A stretch of DNA of 17,128 bases from an uncultured Pseudomonadota bacterium (GTDB taxonomy: Bacteria > Pseudomonadota > Gammaproteobacteria > Burkholderiales > Casimicrobiaceae), in contig CALFEY010000087.1 in the NCBI GenBank assembly GCA_937958295.1, positions 1 to 17,128 of the forward strand. The letters run 5' to 3'. Numbering within the stretch: position 1 is the first letter of the stretch; each line of letters starts with the position of its first letter. The notes beneath the pieces are model-generated. The model was not told the DNA's origin. It saw only the letters and a list, made by a program, of their open reading frames with translations, and made no database searches. This document shows positions 14,635-17,128 of the stretch, piece after piece. The position numbers were made by a program, and so were the translations under genes.

Positions 14635-15597
14635 CTACTTGACGATGCCGACCGCCTTCATCGTGGCGCCGAGGTCCTCGTCGGACTTTTTCATGAACGT
14701 AGCGAACTGATCGGGCGGGAGGTAGATCACGCCGAAGCCGCGCTGCGCCATGAAATCGTTGTACTCCTTGCTGGCGGCGATCTTGCGGATCGCGGCCACG
14801 AGCTTGTCGCGCGCCTCGGCCGGCAGGCCCTTGGGGGCGGCCATCCCGCGCCACGCCGCCATCGTCCAGTTGCTGCCGGTCGCGGCCTTGAGCAACGGGA
14901 TGTTGGGATAGAGCGCCGAGGGCTTGTCGGACATGAGGGCGAGGCTCTTGACCTTGCCGGCGTCGATGAGCGAGCGCGCCTCGGGCAGCGACACGGGGGC
15001 GATCTGCACGCCGCCCGCCACGAGGTCCTGCAGGCCCGGGGCGGCACCGTTGGAGGGTACCCAGGGCACGCTGGCGGGATCGATCTTCAGGTCCTTCAGC
15101 ATGCCGGCGATGGCGAGGTGCCAGATGCCGCCTTGCCCGGTGCCCGAGGCCTTCATTTTGCCGGGGTTGGCCTTGATCGCGGTGAGGAGGTCGTTGACCG
15201 TCTTGTAGGGAGCGTCCGCGGCCACCTGCACGCCCGCGGCGTCGGCGTTGACGAGGCCGAGCGGGGTGTAGGACGCGCCGGTCAGGTCCGTGAGGCCCTG
15301 CCAGTGCATCATCCCGATCTCCACGGTGATGAGGCCGATGGTGTAGCCGTCGGCGGGCGCGCCGGCGATGGCCGCGTGCCCGACCACGCCGCTGCCGCCC
15401 GTGCGGTTGACGACGTTCACGGGCTGGCCGATCTCCTTTTCGAGCAGCGAGCCGATGATGCGTGCGGTGGCGTCGGTGCCGCCGCCGGCCGCCCACGGCA
15501 CGATGAGGGTGATAGGACGCTCGGGATAGGCGGCGAGCGCCATGCCGGCGAAGGCGAATGCGGCGAGCGCGCCGACGGCGCGGGTGACGACCTTCAT
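14635..15597 (-). CDS. tctC: Tripartite tricarboxylate transporter periplasmic receptor TctC (Bug family)
   Basis: This is a 320-residue periplasmic solute-binding protein that captures a carboxylate ligand for TctAB. The N-terminal signal peptide (to about AMALA, residue 22) has no lipobox cysteine. The mature protein begins AYPERPITLIVPWAAGGGTDATAR, the hallmark of Bug-family receptors. APADGYTIGL and VVNRTGGSGVVGH are ligand-loop motifs. The length fits the family. A strong AAGGAGG ribosome binding site lies 6 bases before the ATG. A possible promoter lies upstream. Bug proteins are strongly expanded in Burkholderiales such as Bordetella and Cupriavidus, consistent with the inferred host. 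The ligand is unknown. Confidence 0.95.
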   Translation of the reverse strand: MKVVTRAVGALAAFAFAGMALAAYPERPITLIVPWAAGGGTDATARIIGSLLEKEIGQPVNVVNRTGGSGVVGHAAIAGAPADGYTIGLITVEIGMMHWQGLTDLTGASYTPLGLVNADAAGVQVAADAPYKTVNDLLTAIKANPGKMKASGTGQGGIWHLAIAGMLKDLKIDPASVPWVPSNGAAPGLQDLVAGGVQIAPVSLPEARSLIDAGKVKSLALMSDKPSALYPNIPLLKAATGSNWTMAAWRGMAAPKGLPAEARDKLVAAIRKIAASKEYNDFMAQRGFGVIYLPPDQFATFMKKSDEDLGATMKAVGIVK

Positions 15598-15679
15598 GGA
15601 TTTCCTCCTTGCGATGGTGATCGGGGGGCGCGCCGACCCGTTTCTGCGCGGGTTCGTGGCGGCTCGTTCGACGCGCTGG

Positions 15680-15709
15680 ACGTTAGCAGCGGCGCGGGGG
15701 ACCGGTCAA
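15680..15709 (-). promoter_or_regulatory. Possible promoter upstream of tctC
   Basis: Within the 153-bp gap between the amidohydrolase gene and tctC, the minus strand reads TTGACC (15709-15704), 18 bp, TAACGT (15685-15680). The -35 is good; the -10 matches only 3 of 6 consensus positions. An 8-bp palindrome GACCGGTC overlaps the -35 edge and could be part of an operator. If real, tctCBA is transcribed separately from the upstream genes. Confidence 0.35.
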
Positions 15710-15750
15710 GTGGCCGGACCAATTCGGGCGGCACTCCGTGCGTCTGCTCA

Positions 15751-16617
15751 TCATGGGGAGGCGCTGCGCTCGCGCACGAAACGGGCCACGTCCGCGGCGA
15801 GGCGATCGAGGTCGTCGCGCAGGCGGGCGTAGCCCGCGTTCGGCTCGAGCGTGGCCTCATCCATGTACAGCGTGCGCTTGAGTTCCACTTGCAGGCTGTG
15901 CCGCCGCTCCGCGGGCCTGCCATGCAGACGCACGAGCTCCACGCCCTTGTACGGATCGTTGATCGCCACGCGATAGCCCATCGCGCGCAGGCTGTGCGCC
16001 ACGAGATCGGTGAACGCCGGCTCGCAGGTGCTGCCGTCGCGGTCGCCCAGCACGATGTCGGCGCGCTCGCGGCCGGGATCGTCGGCCAGCGGGTCGCCCA
16101 CCGCCGGCATCGAGTGGCAGTCGAGGTGGTACACCGTGCCGAACTGCCGGTGTCGCTCGTCGAGCGCGGCGGCGAGCACCGCGTGATACGGACGCCAGCA
16201 ATGCTCGATGCGCGAGCGCACCTCCGCACTGCGGAGCTTGCGCGCATACATGGGCTCGCCGTCGCGGGCAAGGCGCCAGACGAGGCCGATGCCCTGCGCG
16301 GTCTTGCGCGACGGCGTCACCGGGTCCGGCCAATGGTCCGCGAGCAGCGAGGTGTCGATGTCGGCGAGACTGCGATTGGGGTCGATGTACGTGCGTGGGA
16401 AGCGCGCCTCCACCAGTGTCGCGCCCACCCGCAACGCGCCCTGCCACAGGCGCGCGACGTGCGTGTCCTCCGCCCGGCGCACCAGCGATCGGGGCGGCGC
16501 ATGGTCGAAGTCCGGCGGATACCACTCGCCCGAGTGCGGCGAGTCGAGCACGAGCGCGACCGGCGGAACCGCGGGGTCATGGCGCAGCACGGGGGCCTGT
16601 GGCGTGGGGTCCGGCAT
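15751..16617 (-). CDS. N-formylglutamate amidohydrolase family protein
   Basis: The family hydrolyses N-formyl-L-glutamate to glutamate and formate, the last step of one histidine degradation route, though some members act on related N-formyl amino acids. The 288-residue protein shows the family motifs LDSPHSGEWYP (SPHSG at 26-30), FPRTYIDPNRS (73-83), YHLDCHSMP with the putative metal-binding Asp/His (163-171), and LQVELKRTLYMDE (242-254). The start at ATG 16617 has a perfect-looking AAGGAGG ribosome binding site 9 bases upstream, which overlaps the TAA stop of the ABC transporter gene, so the two are coupled. No hut genes are visible in the window. The neighbourhood of a peptide-type importer suggests uptake and breakdown of an amino acid derivative; that is inference. 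Confidence 0.9.
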   Translation of the reverse strand: MPDPTPQAPVLRHDPAVPPVALVLDSPHSGEWYPPDFDHAPPRSLVRRAEDTHVARLWQGALRVGATLVEARFPRTYIDPNRSLADIDTSLLADHWPDPVTPSRKTAQGIGLVWRLARDGEPMYARKLRSAEVRSRIEHCWRPYHAVLAAALDERHRQFGTVYHLDCHSMPAVGDPLADDPGRERADIVLGDRDGSTCEPAFTDLVAHSLRAMGYRVAINDPYKGVELVRLHGRPAERRHSLQVELKRTLYMDEATLEPNAGYARLRDDLDRLAADVARFVRERSASP

Positions 16618-16631
16618 CGGGCAGCGCCTCC

Positions 16632-17128
<497 letters not shown>

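Overview
The window is high-GC DNA, mostly from a betaproteobacterium (Burkholderiales-like; inferred from gene order and protein style, not from a search). Every complete gene, and the tRNA, lies on the minus strand. Read in the direction of transcription (right to left) there are three blocks, followed by a suspicious left edge.

Block 1 (17128 to about 14139), catabolism and uptake: the 3' end of an oligopeptide-type ABC transporter ATPase, an N-formylglutamate amidohydrolase-family enzyme translated from a strong ribosome binding site that overlaps the ABC stop codon, then a tripartite tricarboxylate transporter tctC-tctB-tctA (periplasmic receptor, small membrane subunit, large membrane subunit). 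tctC has its own strong Shine-Dalgarno sequence and a possible promoter.

Block 2 (12593 to 11101): a good sigma70-type promoter (TTGACC, 18 bp, TAAAAT) drives tpiA, then secG with a Pro/Ala-rich tail, then tRNA-Leu(GAG). This order directly upstream of nuoA is the arrangement I know from betaproteobacteria.

Block 3 (10930 to 1): the complex I operon nuoA-B-C-D-E-F-G-H-I-J-K-L, tightly packed with several 4-bp overlaps. Cofactor ligands are visible in NuoB, E, F, G and I, and NuoG lacks the optional N7 cluster cysteines. Two extra genes flank nuoD: an unannotated 42-residue predicted single-pass membrane protein between nuoC and nuoD, coupled to both neighbours, and a secreted DUF4019-like protein between nuoD and nuoE. 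These are the most interesting biological observations here.

Left edge: nuoL is recognisable only for its first 230 codons. At about position 137-156 the sequence switches to what looks like the 3' end of a biotin-dependent carboxyltransferase/5-oxoprolinase subunit C (PxpC/KipA-type) gene on the opposite strand. This is either an assembly chimera or a real rearrangement that destroys nuoL and separates it from nuoM and nuoN. I saw no CRISPR array, insertion sequence, phage gene or defence system, and no gene-free stretch longer than about 175 bp.
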